A stretch of 64,000 bases of DNA, from positions 1 to 64,000 of the forward strand of contig JAOBSW010000689.1 in the NCBI GenBank assembly GCA_026214975.1. The letters are read 5' to 3'. The translations under genes and the position numbers were made by a program. Shown one piece after another: positions 1 to 12,783 of the stretch. Origin of the DNA: Gentiana macrophylla (lineage: Eukaryota; Streptophyta; Magnoliopsida; Gentianales; Gentianaceae). How positions within the stretch are numbered: the first letter of the stretch is position 1; the number at the start of each line of letters is the position of its first letter. The notes below the pieces were generated by a model. The model had not been told where the DNA came from, made no database searches, and was given only the letters and a program-made list of their open reading frames with translations.

Positions 1-645
1 GCAAAATCAGAAGTCTCAGAAGTCAACAGCTCCTAGTAAAAAGAATAAATCCAAAAATAGGATCTTTGTACCTTCTAAACTCTTGATAGCGGACTGCTAC
101 CAAGTCTATTTGGACCACGCAGAAGGAAAGAAAGCAGAAATATTCCAAGAATAAGAATCCTAAATCCAAAAATGTTGATCATTCAAGGATACTTATCTCA
201 GGGGAAAGGTAGATCTGTTCCTCCGATGATGATTGGAATATTCCTGCATCTAATGTTAGAAGCGATCAAGTATAACCATACCACTAGGGGTAAAACCTAG
301 GCAATGGAATCAAGCAGAGGACTTACACAAGACCTCGTGAGACTCCATATTACTGGGTGGTCATTCTAGCACAGACAAAGACACCTATGGTTATGCAAAT
401 GTTTCTAATAACAAGAATCATTTCAAACAGCATTATGTACCAAAAGGCCAGAAAACATATGTGGTTCCTACACAACCTACTGTTAGAACTTATGGATGTG
501 TGGAATACATGTATGAACCAAAGTATGAACCAAAGTATGACACATTTAGGAGAAGACCTTATGGAAACATACCAAGGGTCATGCTTGCCATCGACACTAT
601 GGACCCAAGCAGGTTTGGGTACCTAAAATGCATTAACTTTGTTTT
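1..645 (+). pseudogene. gag: C1 gag, C-terminal remnant
   Basis: Degraded end of the Gag region. It aligns by eye with C6 62440-62948: a Lys/Ser/Asn-rich stretch, a segment encoding DDDWN, and the pre-stop segment RRPYGNIPRV (540-590) followed by a D.M/HGP motif. Several frames are needed to follow it, so it is a pseudogene. The zinc knuckle lies left of the window. This part of Sirevirus Gag is low-complexity and basic; no enzymatic function is expected. Confidence 0.7.
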
Positions 646-3600
646 GTAGGGTGTGCTGGTACTTTGTGGTGGATGTTCAGGACACATGACAAAGAATAAG
701 CACTTTGTCTTACAAATTTTGTGGCAAAAGATGGTCAAGGGTGAATTTTGGCAACAAAAATACACACTGGTTATACAAGAGGATATGGCACACTTATCGA
801 AATGGACTTACAATCAAGAATGTTGCATATGTGGAAGGATTGGATTACAACTTCTTTGAGCCTTTGGACAATTACGTGATATGGGATACAAGGTCACTTT
901 TGACAAAAACAAGCTGTATTGTCATTAGTGAAAGAGGTGATCAAGTTGTACTTCTTTGGTAGAAGGCAGCAGAACATGTATGTTGTGGATTGGTCTCACT
1001 GTAGTTCAGAAACTCACTGATTGTGCATACCAAATCTGAACTCAACTGGTTATGGCACAAGAAGTTAAATCATCTAAATTTTGATGATATTAATCAGTTA
1101 GTGAAGAAGAAGTTGGTGGTTGGTTTACCTGAGATCACATTCAAGAAGGATGCTATATGTGATGCATGTCAGCAAGGTAAACAGATAAAGTCAAGTTTCA
1201 AGTCAAAGACTAAACAATCAACTAACAGAGTGTTGGAGCTTATGCACATGGATCTTTTTGGACCAATAACTCCAACAAGTGTGACAGGAAAGAAATACAC
1301 CTTAGTGGTTGTGGATGATTTTTCTAGATACACTTGGGTGATATTCATGAACAAGAAAAGTGAGACACTCCAAAGCTTGCCTAATCTTTTGAAGAGATTA
1401 CAAAATGAGAAAAGTTTATGAGCTTATAAAGATTAGATCGGATCGAGTCTTGAATTTCTCAACAAAGTTATAAGAGAATATTGTGAGCAGAATGGTGTAC
1501 TCCATCAACTTGTCTTCTTTCTTTGGTACACCTCGGCAAAATGGGGTTCTTTGAAAGAAAACAGGACATTAAAGGAAGCAGGAAGAACAATGATCCGTGA
1601 AGCATTGCTACCGAAAGATATTGAAATTTGAAAGCGATAAACACAAGACATGCTATACACAAAATAGAACATCGAGAAACAAGAAGTCACTTTGAAGACA
1701 CCTTATGAGATCCGGAATGGAAGGATACCTAATATATCTTATTTTCACCCATTTGGAAGCAAATGTTTTATTCTAAATCATAAAGTTCATTTGAAAACAT
1801 TCCAACCAAAATCAGATGAAGGAATTTTCTTAGGATATTCTTGATCACAGAGCATTCAGAAGTCTTGAACAAAAGAACATGAAACATGAAGAAACAATCA
1901 ATGTTGTGTTTGATGAACCTAAGTTTTCTTGGTATGGAAGATAAAGAGTGTGAACTCTCTTGAAAATCAACAAATCACCGATCCAGATTGTGTTGAAGTT
2001 TTGGAAAGATTCAATGACCTAAAAGTTTCTGATACTGCCCCTGTTGAACACCCTGTGACAATGTTACTGATGCAACAACTGAAGCAATTCAAGGATCTGC
2101 TGACCCCCTTGTAGAAGAAACTACAGCAGACCCTACTGAAGATGATATTCCTGAAAATCAAAATAACCATAATCCACAATGGTTAAAGAATCACCCTGCT
2201 GAACAAGTTATTGGCAATGTACATCAAGGTGTGAGGACTAGAAGACAACTGGAAGCTATGTTTACTTGTTTTCTATCTCAAATGGAACCTAAAGTTGTTG
2301 AAGAAGCAATTTCAGATCCAGATTGGATAATTGCTATGCAAGAAGAATTAAATGAATTTGAAAGAAATCAAGTTTGGACACTAGTTGAAAGGCCACTCAT
2401 GCAAATATCATTGGTACTAAATGGGTATCTGAAATAAACTTGATGAATCTGGTACCATTGTTAGAAATAAGGCCGGACTAGTTGCAAAGGCTATTCTCAA
2501 GCGAAGGAATAGATTTTGATGAGACTTATGCACTGTTGCAAGATTGGAAGCTATCAGATTATTCTTGGCACATCTTTGCATATAAGAACTTCAAAGTATA
2601 TCAAATGGATGTCAAGAGTGCGATTTTGAATGGTATCCTAGAGGAGGAAGTATATGTTCAAACAACCTCCTGGATTTGAAGTTAAAGATCAAGAAGATAA
2701 AGTGTATAGACTCAACAAAGCACTTTATGGATTGAAACAGCACCAAGAGCATGGTATGAGACTCTATCTCAATTCTTGGTGGACAATGGTTTTACAAAAG
2801 GACCATTGACAAGACACTTTTGAGAATCGAGTGAAGGGACAACACCTGCTGGTACAAATTTATGTGGATGACATAATTTTTGGTTACGAGGATGACTTAC
2901 TTTGTGAAAAGTTTGCAAATCTAATGAAGAGCAAATTCCAAATGAGTATGATGGGAGAAATGAATTACTTCTTGGGATTGCAAGTTAAGCAGATTGAAAG
3001 ATGGAATCTTCATTCATCAAACCAAGTATACCAAAGAGTTGCTAAAGAAATTTGGTATGGAAAACAGCACTAAGAGCTCAACTCCTATGAGTACAAACAT
3101 CAGATTGGATGAAGATAAAGAAGGCAAAGATGTTGATCAGACTTTGTACAGAAGGATGATAGGCAGTCTGCTGTATCTCACTGCCAGCAGACCTGATATA
3201 TCCTTTGCTGTAGGTGTTTGTGCAAGATTTCAATCCAAACCTAAAGAAAGTCATTTAGGTCTTTGTCAAAAGAGTTCTTAAGTATCTAAAAGAGACTTTG
3301 GGAGTAGGAATTTGGTATTCCAAGGAAGGAAGCTTCAAGGTAATATCCTACTCAGATTCGATTATCTTTGGATGCAAGATTGATAGAAAAAGCACCTCAG
3401 GAACACAATCGGTTAATGGGAAATAGATGGTCTCTGGTTTAGCAAGAAACATAATTCTATTTCAACTTCCCACTGCTGAAAGTGAATACATTCTTTCTTT
3501 GGAAGTTCTTTGTGCACAAGTACTATGGCTAAGACAACAATTAAGGGATTATGGAATTGAAGAAAGGAAATTCCAATCATGTGTGACAACACAAGTGCAA

Positions 3601-3777
3601 TTGCAATCACAGAGAAAATCTGTTTTGCATTCAAGAACCAAGCACATTGATGTGAGACATCACTTTATAAGAGATCATGTTGAAAAGAAAGATGTGGTGG
3701 TTCTATACATCCTCTTGAAGATCAACTTGGCGATATTTTCACTAAGCCACTTGATAGTGAAAGATTTGCCAAATTAA
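646..3777 (+). pseudogene. pol: C1 pol: protease, integrase, RT and RNase H, broken
   Basis: Remnant of a copia polyprotein. Protease remnant near 672-690 (GGCSGHMTK). GAG-pre-integrase at 1047-1200 (LWHKKLNHLNFDD, then CDACQQGKQ). Integrase start at 1240-1420 (ELMHMDLFGPITP, VVVDDFSRYTWVIF). RT at 2290-3100: DPDWIIAMQEELNEFERNQVW, QMDVKSAILNG, the catalytic IYVDDIIFG at 2860-2886 and YFLGLQVKQIE. RNase H at 3340-3777, ending with RTKHIDVRHHFIRDHVEK. At least six frameshifts or stops separate these blocks (for example after 1421, in 1430-1930 and near 2437 and 2680), so it cannot make an active polyprotein. It is more decayed than its relative C6. Confidence 0.88.
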
Positions 3778-4459
3778 GGGGTGAACTTGGAATCATAAAG
3801 ATTGGTGATATTCAAAGATTGTCTTGGGAATTCACCAAGGGATTAGTCTTTGCTATGTTGGGTGAGCTCACTTAGCAGATTAGTCATTGGTATCAACAAT
3901 TCCATGTACTTATGTTTGAACAATTGAGCAAATGAGGTTGCCAAGGGGATTGGTCTTTGTCATGTTGGGTGAGCTCACTTGATGATCGATCATTGGTATT
4001 AAACTTCATATTGTATTATCAATTGAACAAAACAAGGAGAAAACAAGGATCAAGAGAGTCACTTTATCAAAGTGCTTTGAAGCAAATTATCGCAGATGCT
4101 TTGAGCCCACCTATTTGAAGGATACCTTCTTGAAGGGAATTTTACTCGATCAAAGTTATTAAGGTCAAAAAGCGATTTGGCGGGATATTTATTTTATCCA
4201 TTATTACCACAGTTAAACCATCCAACGGTTACAAGCGTTATGGTGGAGTAATGGGCCACGTGTCAAGGCAGAATTTATTGATTAATCGTGGTTACATCAA
4301 TATACGTGCTATGGCAGTTTCAACTACCCACCGTCTATATATTGAGACTATTACTCGGGAGAATCGACACTTGCAAATCTACTTTATCATCGCAATCGTT
4401 ACCTTTGTGTGAACACAGATTTGAGATTCAATCTTCTTCATCTCATTCTTCTCATTATA
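3778..4459 (+). other. C1 spacer between pol and third ORF
   Basis: Non-coding stretch after RNase H. It holds a two-copy direct repeat (listed separately) and an AT-rich segment before the first ATG of ORF3 at 4460. In Sireviruses this interval would carry the signals used to express the third ORF; I see no clear splice or promoter signal. Confidence 0.5.
3835..4000 (+). repeat. Two-copy direct repeat after C1 pol
   Basis: Copy 1 at 3835-3895 and copy 2 at 3941-4000 share CCAAGG-GATT.GTCTTTG, then GTTGGGTGAGCTCACTT and finally CATTGGTAT, with an offset of 106 bp. They differ by several substitutions, so the duplication is not recent. The core GTGAGCTCAC is a perfect 10-bp palindrome present in both copies. 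Confidence 0.75.
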
Positions 4460-7400
4460 ATGGCGGAAAAAGTTGATGTACAAATTGAATCAAGCCAAAG
4501 TGTTAGAGGTTTTGTTGAAGATGCAAACAGAACTGAACTGGCCATTAACATTGGTCGAAGAATAAGGAGGTATGTCGGTGCGGAAAATGTGTTAAACATA
4601 AGATCGGACACAATTTCTTATACAAATGTTGTCGGTTTACGGAGAAACATTCAAATAAAGGAAGGCTGAAGCATTTAAGGCTCTTTGTAAATGGGCGAAA
4701 TTGAAGTTTCCCAGTCACGAGGAAGTTTTTGGATTTGTTGAAGTGGTGGGACGGCTCTGTCAATCCTGAAGCAATGGGATTGGACAAATTGGCGTTTGTA
4801 GATCGATTAAGACAAATGCGTAAATCAAATCCGTTCAGGCATCAATTTGCAAACACATTGGTATTGAATATGATCTCTTTGAGCAAGCTCATTGCAAAGA
4901 ACATACTTGGGCTAGGTGGCAGTATGGACACTCTATCGGGACCCAAGATAGAGTTGATGATTATCATCTGTAGGAGCATGAAGTTTGATGGGGCGGTACT
5001 TTATTCATTATATGAAGAAAGTGGCCAGGAGGAGAGTTTAGGGAAGAGGAAGTCCAAGGCAGCGCCCTTAGGATTAATGGTCGGACTCTGCTTTGAATCA
5101 TCTTGAAATTTCGATGTAGCACTGTGGATATTAATCGATCTAGATACAAGAAGGAGATTGATTATGCAATTTCTGGACTTGATGATGATGAAGAAATTCT
5201 TGGAGAAGCTTACATGATAATGATGATGGAGATGATGGTGATCTTTGGTGGTGAGCAGGTTCGAACAAACCATGAAGATTTCCATCAAACTCTTTGCACC
5301 AAAGAAAACTTCGGAAAGAGGAAGAAGAGTCTTGATGTTAGAAAGACTACTGAAGTCCTAAAATCAAAAAGAACAAGAAAAGGAAAAGAAGATGCATCGT
5401 GAGTCTCTTTGAGGGTCAAGTGGAGGTTACTAACCTCGCTTTGTAGCTTCAAGAAAAGCTGTTGGTGAAATTCTTAGAGAACAATGAAGGAAGCAAGTAG
5501 AAAAGAAAATTGACTAAAAATATGATGATAATGAACCCCTATCCAAGAGGATGAAGGAAGTTGCCAAAAGAAGAAATATGGCAAGGGAAAGAGTTGAAAG
5601 ATTTGGAGGCACAGAGGGCCCAAGAAGAAGCATCAAGAGAGGAGGAAGAAGAGGTGTTGAAGTTGAGCCTCTAACTATCATTCCACCGGTTGTTATCAGT
5701 GATTCCTCCAATGAAGAAGTTAACAAGTCCACCGATCTTTGAGCAGGTTGTTTTTGAGCAATGCAGAGGATGTCAAGCTGATCATCGACCACTGAGCTCT
5801 TTGTAGCATCCAGCGATGAACCACAAGACAAACCACCGAACTCGAACTCTGCTTGTGGTGGTTGAAGAGGTGATTGAAGACTTGGTTGAAGACCCTGCAA
5901 GTTTGGCAATAGTTCAGGGGAAGAGCGATCTCATTGCTAACCTGGCTGATGAGCATATAAGTCGTGGGGAACCAAGTGTGATCTGAGATGGAAGTAGTAG
6001 GCACAAATGAACAATCACAGCAACCTGCTGACTTTCAAACATCTGTAGAAGATACCTTGAATCTGCTTGTTGGATCCTTTGGAGGTCAACAAGCAACTGG
6101 AGCTGCTCCCAGAAGATCTTTTATGCCATTTGAGAGGCATGTGAAAAGAGCAAGAAAATCAAGAGTATGTGGATCCCAAACTCAAACAAATTCTTCGATT
6201 ACTTCGATGGAAGTTTGGGTTCTACAAAAGACAAAACCATTTGCTCAACCAATGATGATTTTGAAGAATGGTTTTTGACAAGTTGGGAGTGGAAAATTTC
6301 TTTGGATCTCGATTGATACAACCTTGCCGCAATCAAGGCGATGGATCTGTTTGATGAGCAACGAAGGAGGAGGGTATCAATTTAGAGATCCAAGAGATGG
6401 TCTGATGATTCTTCTTCATCATCGAGATAGTAGAGGAGATTTTCCTCTGGACCCGGGAGAATCAAGTGGGGCTGCACTAACACATGCACCATCGTACCTT
6501 GATCCCATCGATCTTTGGAAGATCTGCCGAGGGCAGTAGATTGGAGAAATGGATGAGGATCTACAAGATCTCACCATGGATGATCTAGAAGCACTAATCA
6601 CCGAGGGAATTACATTGAGTCTTTGGTAGGTGATGATGAACCAAGCACATTTCATGTTGTAGAGCCCTCTTGCACAACTTTGAAGATATCTGAATCTTGA
6701 TTTGGATGTGGAAAAGACCACCGACTTGATGAACCAAGTGCTAGTTTACGAGGAATCTATTGAATATCAAAGTGGTTTTGACTTTGAAGGATTCTCACCA
6801 AAATCGCCATGATTACGACCAAGATTGGTCATGCGAGAAAGTTTTCAAGTGGATAATGAAGCCATATTTAATCCACGAGGAAATTGAAGAGGAGAGTGCA
6901 AGTTCTTTGAGGTACAAACAAAGACTGAACAAAGGTTGGAGCAGAGGTACAGTGCAGTGCTGAGTCTCAAACAAAGACTGGACAAAGGTTGGAACCAGAT
7001 TTGGGTTTGGAGGAAACCCCGTTGTTGTTGTTCTTTCTTTGTAGTGGAGCACTGCTGGAGCCAAGGCCTTTGTAGTAGAAAAGATAGTCGACAAAGCATT
7101 AATGAGGATGAGCAATTTCTTTGGACTATGACTCTGATGATGAAGAGTTTCAAATTTTTGGAGAAGAAGAAGTTGTTGAAGAACACTGCACAAGATCCTA
7201 TCCTTGAAGATGTTCTTGGTGCAATGGTTGAGGAAGGACCTCCCCTGCTGGGAGAGATATCAGTAGAGCCATGGTCATCAGCAGACAACAGGCACAATAT
7301 AGAGTTGAGGAGCTGCTTGATGGATCTCTTGATAGTAGAATGGCTTGATGGAGTGCCAATTGAAGTTGTCAATGAGTTAAGAAGCGTAAGAAATGATATG

Positions 7401-8388
7401 CAATGATTAAGAACTCAATTGGATGATTAAGACAAATGAGAGATTTGAAGAAGCGATGAAGATGGTAAATGATAATAGACAATCTACGTCTGATTGCTTC
7501 AAACTTTGCATCTACTCAAAATCTTGTGAATGATCGATATATGATGTAAGATATATCAAGCAAGGGAATACAGTGAAGGACAAGTTTTTGAAAGATCAAC
7601 TTACATCCGTTCATCAAAAACTTGACAAGCTTACTCAAAGCTAGCTTGAGCCTCTGCAATTTGCACAACAACTCGCTATGCCCGATCCCAAATTTCTTGA
7701 AAGGATCAGCAATTTGGAAGAGACCACGCAATCAAGGATTACTTCACTTGATACTAGAGGCGGAACTATGGCGGGTCAATTACACAGAGTGATAGTATCA
7801 CAGGAAGCTATTCATGCCCTCATCTCACGTTTTGTTGATGATGTCACTAAGGGGGAAGAGGGCCAATCAGCTGCAGCAAAGGAGGCTGCCAGACTCTTTG
7901 CACAGAAGAGATGGACTGATGATACAAATGCCTTTAGGCAACCTTTGCACTGGCAGAGTGCAACTTCTCGATGATCTCTATCACGGTACAAGAAAGAGTT
8001 TCATAATGTATGAAGGAGACCCTATCGTGACATGGGATTTCATGAAGGTCTTAACTCTTTCTTGAGTTTGAAGTTTTGGGAGGCAAGGATTAGAGCTTTA
8101 AGAGCATCTACCAGGAGATAGAAGGAGTAGCGGAGGTGAAAAGGTGCCGCCAATTACAAAAGCAAAAGATTCTTTGAATGAATTTAAGGAGTCAGTATAT
8201 GAAGTTTGGCTTCAGGTGAATCAGATCAATCTTGTCCCGCTCAAGCATGGAATTGGTGGAAACAAGTCAATTCTTACATTGACTTTACACTTATTGAGAA
8301 TGAATGGATGGTTGAAATGATAGAAGAAATCGAGCCTATCAAGAGCAAAGTCGAGAAGGCTAGACAAGAAAGAGAAAAGAGACAATAG
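4460..8388 (+). pseudogene. C1 third ORF (Sirevirus env-like position), broken
   Basis: Extra ORF between pol and 3' LTR. The likely start is ATG 4460 (MAEKVDVQIESS). The frame breaks near 4668, resumes at 4729 (LLKWWDGSVNPEAMGLDKLAF), and about eight further segments follow. Visible features: a basic Lys/Arg-rich block at 5310-5400; acidic Ser/Glu-rich pieces; a helical coiled-coil-like part at 7678-7974 (FLERISNLEETTQSRITSLD); a charged C-terminus ending KARQEREKRQ before the stop at 8388. No membrane segment or zinc finger was seen. Position and size fit the env-like or unknown third ORF of Sireviruses; the function is unknown and the copy is dead. Confidence 0.6.
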
Positions 8389-8549
8389 ATCGCCTACTTT
8401 TCATTGTTTATCTTTCTTTGTATCTAGTTGTAATAAGCTGTGTTCAAATATTTATAATGAGAATTGACTAAATTTGTTCTGTTTTTGTTTTTATCTTTTG
8501 CTTTCTTTGATTAGGTGAGGTAGTGGCATCATCACCAAAAAGGGGAAAT
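8389..8549 (+). other. C1 3' untranslated tail with polypurine tract
   Basis: Short tail after ORF3. The PPT AAAAAGGGGAAAT lies at 8537-8549, directly before the LTR start TGTTGG. The PPT is the RNase H-resistant primer for plus-strand DNA. Its A-run then G-run form is usual for this lineage. Confidence 0.85.
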
Positions 8550-10276
8550 TGTTGGACTTATTTCTCGGTTTTGATGATGAGTGCCATACTAGCTATTATA
8601 GTGCAAAGGCAAAAAGATGTCTAGATAAAATGTATAGGTTTATTAGAGTTTGATTCATAAATAGGTTTGATCAAACAAGCCTTTGTAAAAAGGTCTGTTG
8701 ATGTTTATCGGTTGAGACTAGTCTCCAGTCGATAGGGTAGATAGGTCGATGACCGGTCTGCAACTTTCTTTCAAGACCGAAGATCAAAGGTGAGGGTTCA
8801 AACTCGAGTAAATGAAGGCTAAGGGATCAAACTTAGTATTTAATGTCAAGGATATGGGATCGAGAATTTAGGCAAGTCTGTGATGACCTAAAGCGATTAC
8901 ATATACCTTGTGTAGAAGATCTAAGTTCCACAAGTTGGATGATGTTTGGAACTTAGTTATACTTTAAATGATGTAAACCAACTTCACAAACAAAAGTTGG
9001 ATATAAGGATTCATTTGCATTATATTTCTGAGACAAAAATATGATGTTCAAAGCAGATCGATTAGTTTTACAATGAGACTAATGAACCTCTTTGATATAT
9101 ATACCTCGATTAATTCAAGATTATTGGGAAGTTACATGGATAAGAAACGACCAACTACCTCGACTTATCAAGCAAATCAAAGTGAGATTAAAAAAGACGT
9201 TGGGATGATCCATATTTTTATCCATTGGATACAAGTCAAAGGATGGGACAGATCGCCTTTGTCAAAAGTAATCTCGACAGTGTCGATCCTATGAATAGTG
9301 ATGAGAATGCGGTGAGGATGGGACAAATACAAGGAACGGTCACATTTGAATTTCAAATTCAAGTCACATGCATTCCTACCTATAAATAGAGGACTTTCAA
9401 CTCAAAAAAGAAGATGATGAATTTTGGGATAAACTTTAAGTGATAACACTGGTGAAAAACACCTCTTTGAACTTACCGAGCTTAAGGCTGCTGATCTAGT
9501 TATTTTCTTCAAGTGCATTCTGTGTTCAAGCTGCATCAAGCATACACACTTGAAGACTGCAAGCTGCTGATTATATCATCCTAATCAAGCTGCCAGAATG
9601 AATCATTTACTTGATTCATTCTTTATTTTATAAAGAACCTCTTGAAGACAGTGAAGCATCATTAGGTGTGGCTGTTGGTTTGTGGTGGAGAGTGGTGAAG
9701 AGGCAATTCTACCCTTCAAGGACAAGTGGAAGACTCGGAGGCGACAATCCTACTGTTCTTAGTTTTCAGTTTGTGAAGCCATAGTTATTGGTGAAGGACA
9801 AGCAACCTAGGACTCTTTGTAACAGATAACTCAAAGATTACTAGTGAATTTCCTCCAACATCACAGGAGAAGAGTGGACGTACAGGATTACATCACCTGG
9901 AACCACTATAAAAATCTCTCTACTTACACTTATGCATTTATTTTACAGACTTAGTCATTATTCATATCAACTCTGCTTTGAATCTAGCAAATCTGAAATC
10001 ACACACATACACTACGAGTATCTAATACTTAGTAACATATTTAACAACAAGTAACAAGGCTTAATTTTGATATTATTCCATTTGCACAAATTCAAAAAAT
10101 GAGCTGTCGAGAGACTCTCTTGTTTATCGGCCAAGCTCACGAGGTCTCAAAGCAGACATCTTGAAATATCGTTGAGTCAGTTTGAAATTGCAGAATTTGT
10201 TAACTCCAAAGTTTTAAGTGTTAAGTTTATTCACCCCCCCTCTAAACTTAACTAAAGCCTTTTCAAGGGACCAACA
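8550..10276 (+). repeat. C1 3' LTR (1727 bp)
   Basis: Starts TGTTGGACTT after the PPT and ends CCAACA. It is homologous to the C6 LTR: the start (TTTTGATGATGA), AAAAGATGTCTAGA, CTATAAATAGAGGACTT and the C-run end TTTATTCACCCCCCC are shared, while much of the rest is diverged. It contains U3 with a TATA box, R, and a U5 ending in the characteristic C-tract. The longest G1 reading frame (from 10218) starts inside this LTR only by chance. Confidence 0.9.
9381..9390 (+). promoter_or_regulatory. C1 LTR TATA box
   Basis: TATAAATAGA followed by GGACTTTCAA. The same TATAAATAGAGGACTT string is in the C6 LTR at 59725, although surrounding U3 sequence differs, which supports a retained core promoter. 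Transcription would start about 30 bp downstream. Confidence 0.7.
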
Positions 10277-12783
10277 CATTGACTTTCGAAAACTGAATGA
10301 GCATACAAGGAACAATCACTACCCATTACCGTGCATTGTCCAAATGTTGGAGCGGTTGTGTGGACACAAATTCTATTGTTTTCTTGATGGTTACTCAGGA
10401 TACTTACAGGTTTTCATTGCGGCCAGTGATCGAGGAAAAACAACATTTTCTTTCCCTTATGGAACCTTTGCATATAAGAGAATGCCTTTCGGTTTATGCA
10501 ACGCCTCAGCCACATTATATAGATGTATGATGGCAATCTTTTCTGATATGGTTGAGAAATTCCTGGAAATATTTATGGATGACTTTAGCATCTTTGGAGA
10601 CTCTTTTGATGAATGCTTGTCCTATTTGGAACGTGTCCTACAACGTTGTGAAGATACGAATTTGGTTCTAAATTGGGAAAAGTGTCATTTGATGGTTTCC
10701 GATGGTATTGTTTTGGGCCACAGAATTTTAGAAAAAAGGTCACGAGGTCGACAAGTCAAAGATTGAAGTGATTGAAAAGCTACCACCAACGGTGAATTTG
10801 AAGACTTTACAAGGATTTCTTGGACATGCCGGATTTTATCGTCGTTTCATTGCGGATTTTTCAAAAATTGCTAAACCTCTAAGTCATCTACTCGAGAAAG
10901 TAGTACCTTTCAACTTTGGTGATAAATGTATTGAGGCATTTGAGACATTGAAGAAGCGATTGAAAAGTGCACCAGTCTTAGTAGCACTAGACTGGAGTCT
11001 ACCATTTGAGTTCATGTGCGATGCAAGTGATCTAGCAGTTGGGGCCGTGTTAGGCCAACGTCACGATAAAGTTTTAAAGGCAATCTAATATGCATCTCAT
11101 GCATTGAATGCGGCTCAAATAAATTATGCTACAACCGAGAAAGAGCTTTTAGCGGTAATATTCGCTTTGGATAAATGTCGTTCCTATCTTATCGGGTCTA
11201 AGGTTATTGTCCACACCGATCATGCAACATTACGACATTTATTAAACAAGAAGGACGCAAAGCTGTGGCTTCTTAGATAGATTCTACTACTTCAAGAGTT
11301 CGATGTTGAAATCAAAGATAAGAAGGGTAGCGATAATGGGGTAGCAGATCATTTGAGTCGACTAGCGTTTGTTGAAGAAGACAGAAAAAGAAAGGAGATA
11401 AGAGATTCATTTCCGAATGAACAACTTATGGTAGTTGATGCACCACCGTCAATGCAACTCATTGGAAACAATCCTATGCAAAAAGAGAGCTCACCATTGT
11501 TTGGTAATATTGTAAATTATTTCACACACGGTTATATTTCATCCCATTGGACATGGAAAAAGAAAAAGAAATTTTTCCACTACTTGAAATTGTATTATTG
11601 GGAGAAACCGGACATTTTTCGAAGGTGTTCGGATGGCATCATAAGGAGATGCATTCCTAAAAATGAAATTTTGTGTCTACTATCCTTTTGCCATGGACGT
11701 GAAGTTGGAGGCCACCACGGCGGATGGAAAACCGCTTATAAAGTCTTACAATGTGATTTTTAAAGGCCAACATTATATAGAGATGCCTATCATTATGCTA
11801 GATCTTGTGCGGCATGCCAGAAATGGGGAAATGTATCTAAGAAACATGAAATGCCTTTCTACCCTATCTTGGAGTGTGAGTTGTTTGATGTATGGGGCAT
11901 ATATTTTATGGGCCCATTTCCCCCATCATTTGGTAAAAAGTTTATTTTGGTAATGGTTGATTACGTTTCTAAATGGGTTGAAGCCCAAGCTCTTCCCACC
12001 AATGATGCCGGATTAGTGATGAAGTTCCTTAAAAAGAACATCTTTACGCGATTTTACACTCCTCGAGCCATCATTAGTGATAGAGGATCCCACTTTTGTA
12101 ATCAACCATTTACTAAACTACTTGAAAAGTATGGCGTGACGCACAAGATTGGTACACCATATCACCCACACACGAGTGGTCAAGTGAAAGTATCTAACCG
12201 AGAATTGAAAATAATCATTGAAAGAACGGTAGATGCTAACCGCAAAAATTGGTCGGTAAAGCTTGATGATGCATTTTGGGCTTATAGAACGGCTTCTAAA
12301 ACACCCACTATTTGCTCCCCATATAAATTAGTCTTTGGGAAATCTTGTCATCTTCCGGGTTAGTTAGAGCATTGATCTTTCTGGGCTATCAAGATTCTTA
12401 ACTTTGATCCCAAGGCCGTTGGTGACCATAGATTGCTCCAACTCACGGAACTTGAGGAATTTCACTTAGATGCATATGAAAACGCATGTATCTACAAAGA
12501 ACGCACGAAGTCCTTTCATGACAAAAAGATCTTTTGTCATGAGTTCCATGTAGGTGACAGGGTGATTATGTAGAATTCACGTTTGAAGTTGTTTTCAGGC
12601 AAATTGAAATTTAGGTGGACAGGGCCATTTAAGGTAAGAAACGTTCATGCATCCGGAGCAGTGGAGCTCACTAATGGTGAGAAAACGTTCTTAGAAAATG
12701 GACACCGAGTGAAATTATTCGTTGAAGATGAAGGAATCCCTCAAACAGAAGAGGTGATGTTTCTCACCGACCCTTCCATCTGA
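10277..12783 (+). pseudogene. pol: G1 pol: RT, RNase H and integrase
   Basis: RT from IDFRKLNEHTRNNHYPLP through FLDGYSGYLQV, the motif FSFPYGTFAYKRMPFGLCNA, the catalytic FMDDFSIFGDSFDE and GFLGHAGFYRRFI (10810-10860). RNase H: FMCDASDLAVGAVLGQ (11010-11062) and [13 protein letters not shown]. Integrase: His/Cys zinc-binding part near 11690-11850 (CHGREVGGHHGGW, then [11 protein letters not shown] in another frame); core with Asp in [11 protein letters not shown], Asp in IISDRGSHF and Glu in SNRELK; C-terminal FSGKLKFRWTGPFKV ending in a stop at 12783. Lesions: frameshift near 10740-10766, stops at about 11087, 11277, 12361 and 12571, and a frameshift near 11765. The 5' part of RT is cut off by C1. 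Gag and protease are not in the window. Confidence 0.9.

Larger units (their letters stand above)
1..10276 (+). mobile_element. C1: Sirevirus-like Ty1/copia element, 3' part
   Basis: Copia element entering from the left edge. In order: C-terminal gag remnant, protease/GAG-pre-integrase/integrase, RT, RNase H, a large extra ORF, PPT and 3' LTR. Pol order (integrase before RT) makes it copia. The extra ORF after pol, the PPT AAAAAGGGGAAAT and an LTR end with TTCACCCCCCCTCTA are typical of the Sirevirus lineage. It is the same family as C6 at the right of the window (LWHKKL.HLNFDDIN and ELMHMDLFG in both). It is inserted in the RT gene of gypsy element G1: the LTR ends with CCAACA at 10276 and G1 codons begin at the next base. 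The 5' LTR is outside the window, so the target duplication cannot be checked; the right copy should be CATTG. Confidence 0.9.

Noticed and set aside
6813..7372. Long minus-strand ORFs (126 and 175 codons) inside C1 ORF3.
   Set aside because: They are low-complexity complements of the acidic, purine-rich ORF3 and have no domain.
10218..10276. An open frame runs from the C1 LTR into G1 reverse transcriptase, suggesting a longer N-terminus.
   Set aside because: The first part is LTR sequence (C-tract and LTR end); the join is an insertion junction, so it is a chance fusion.
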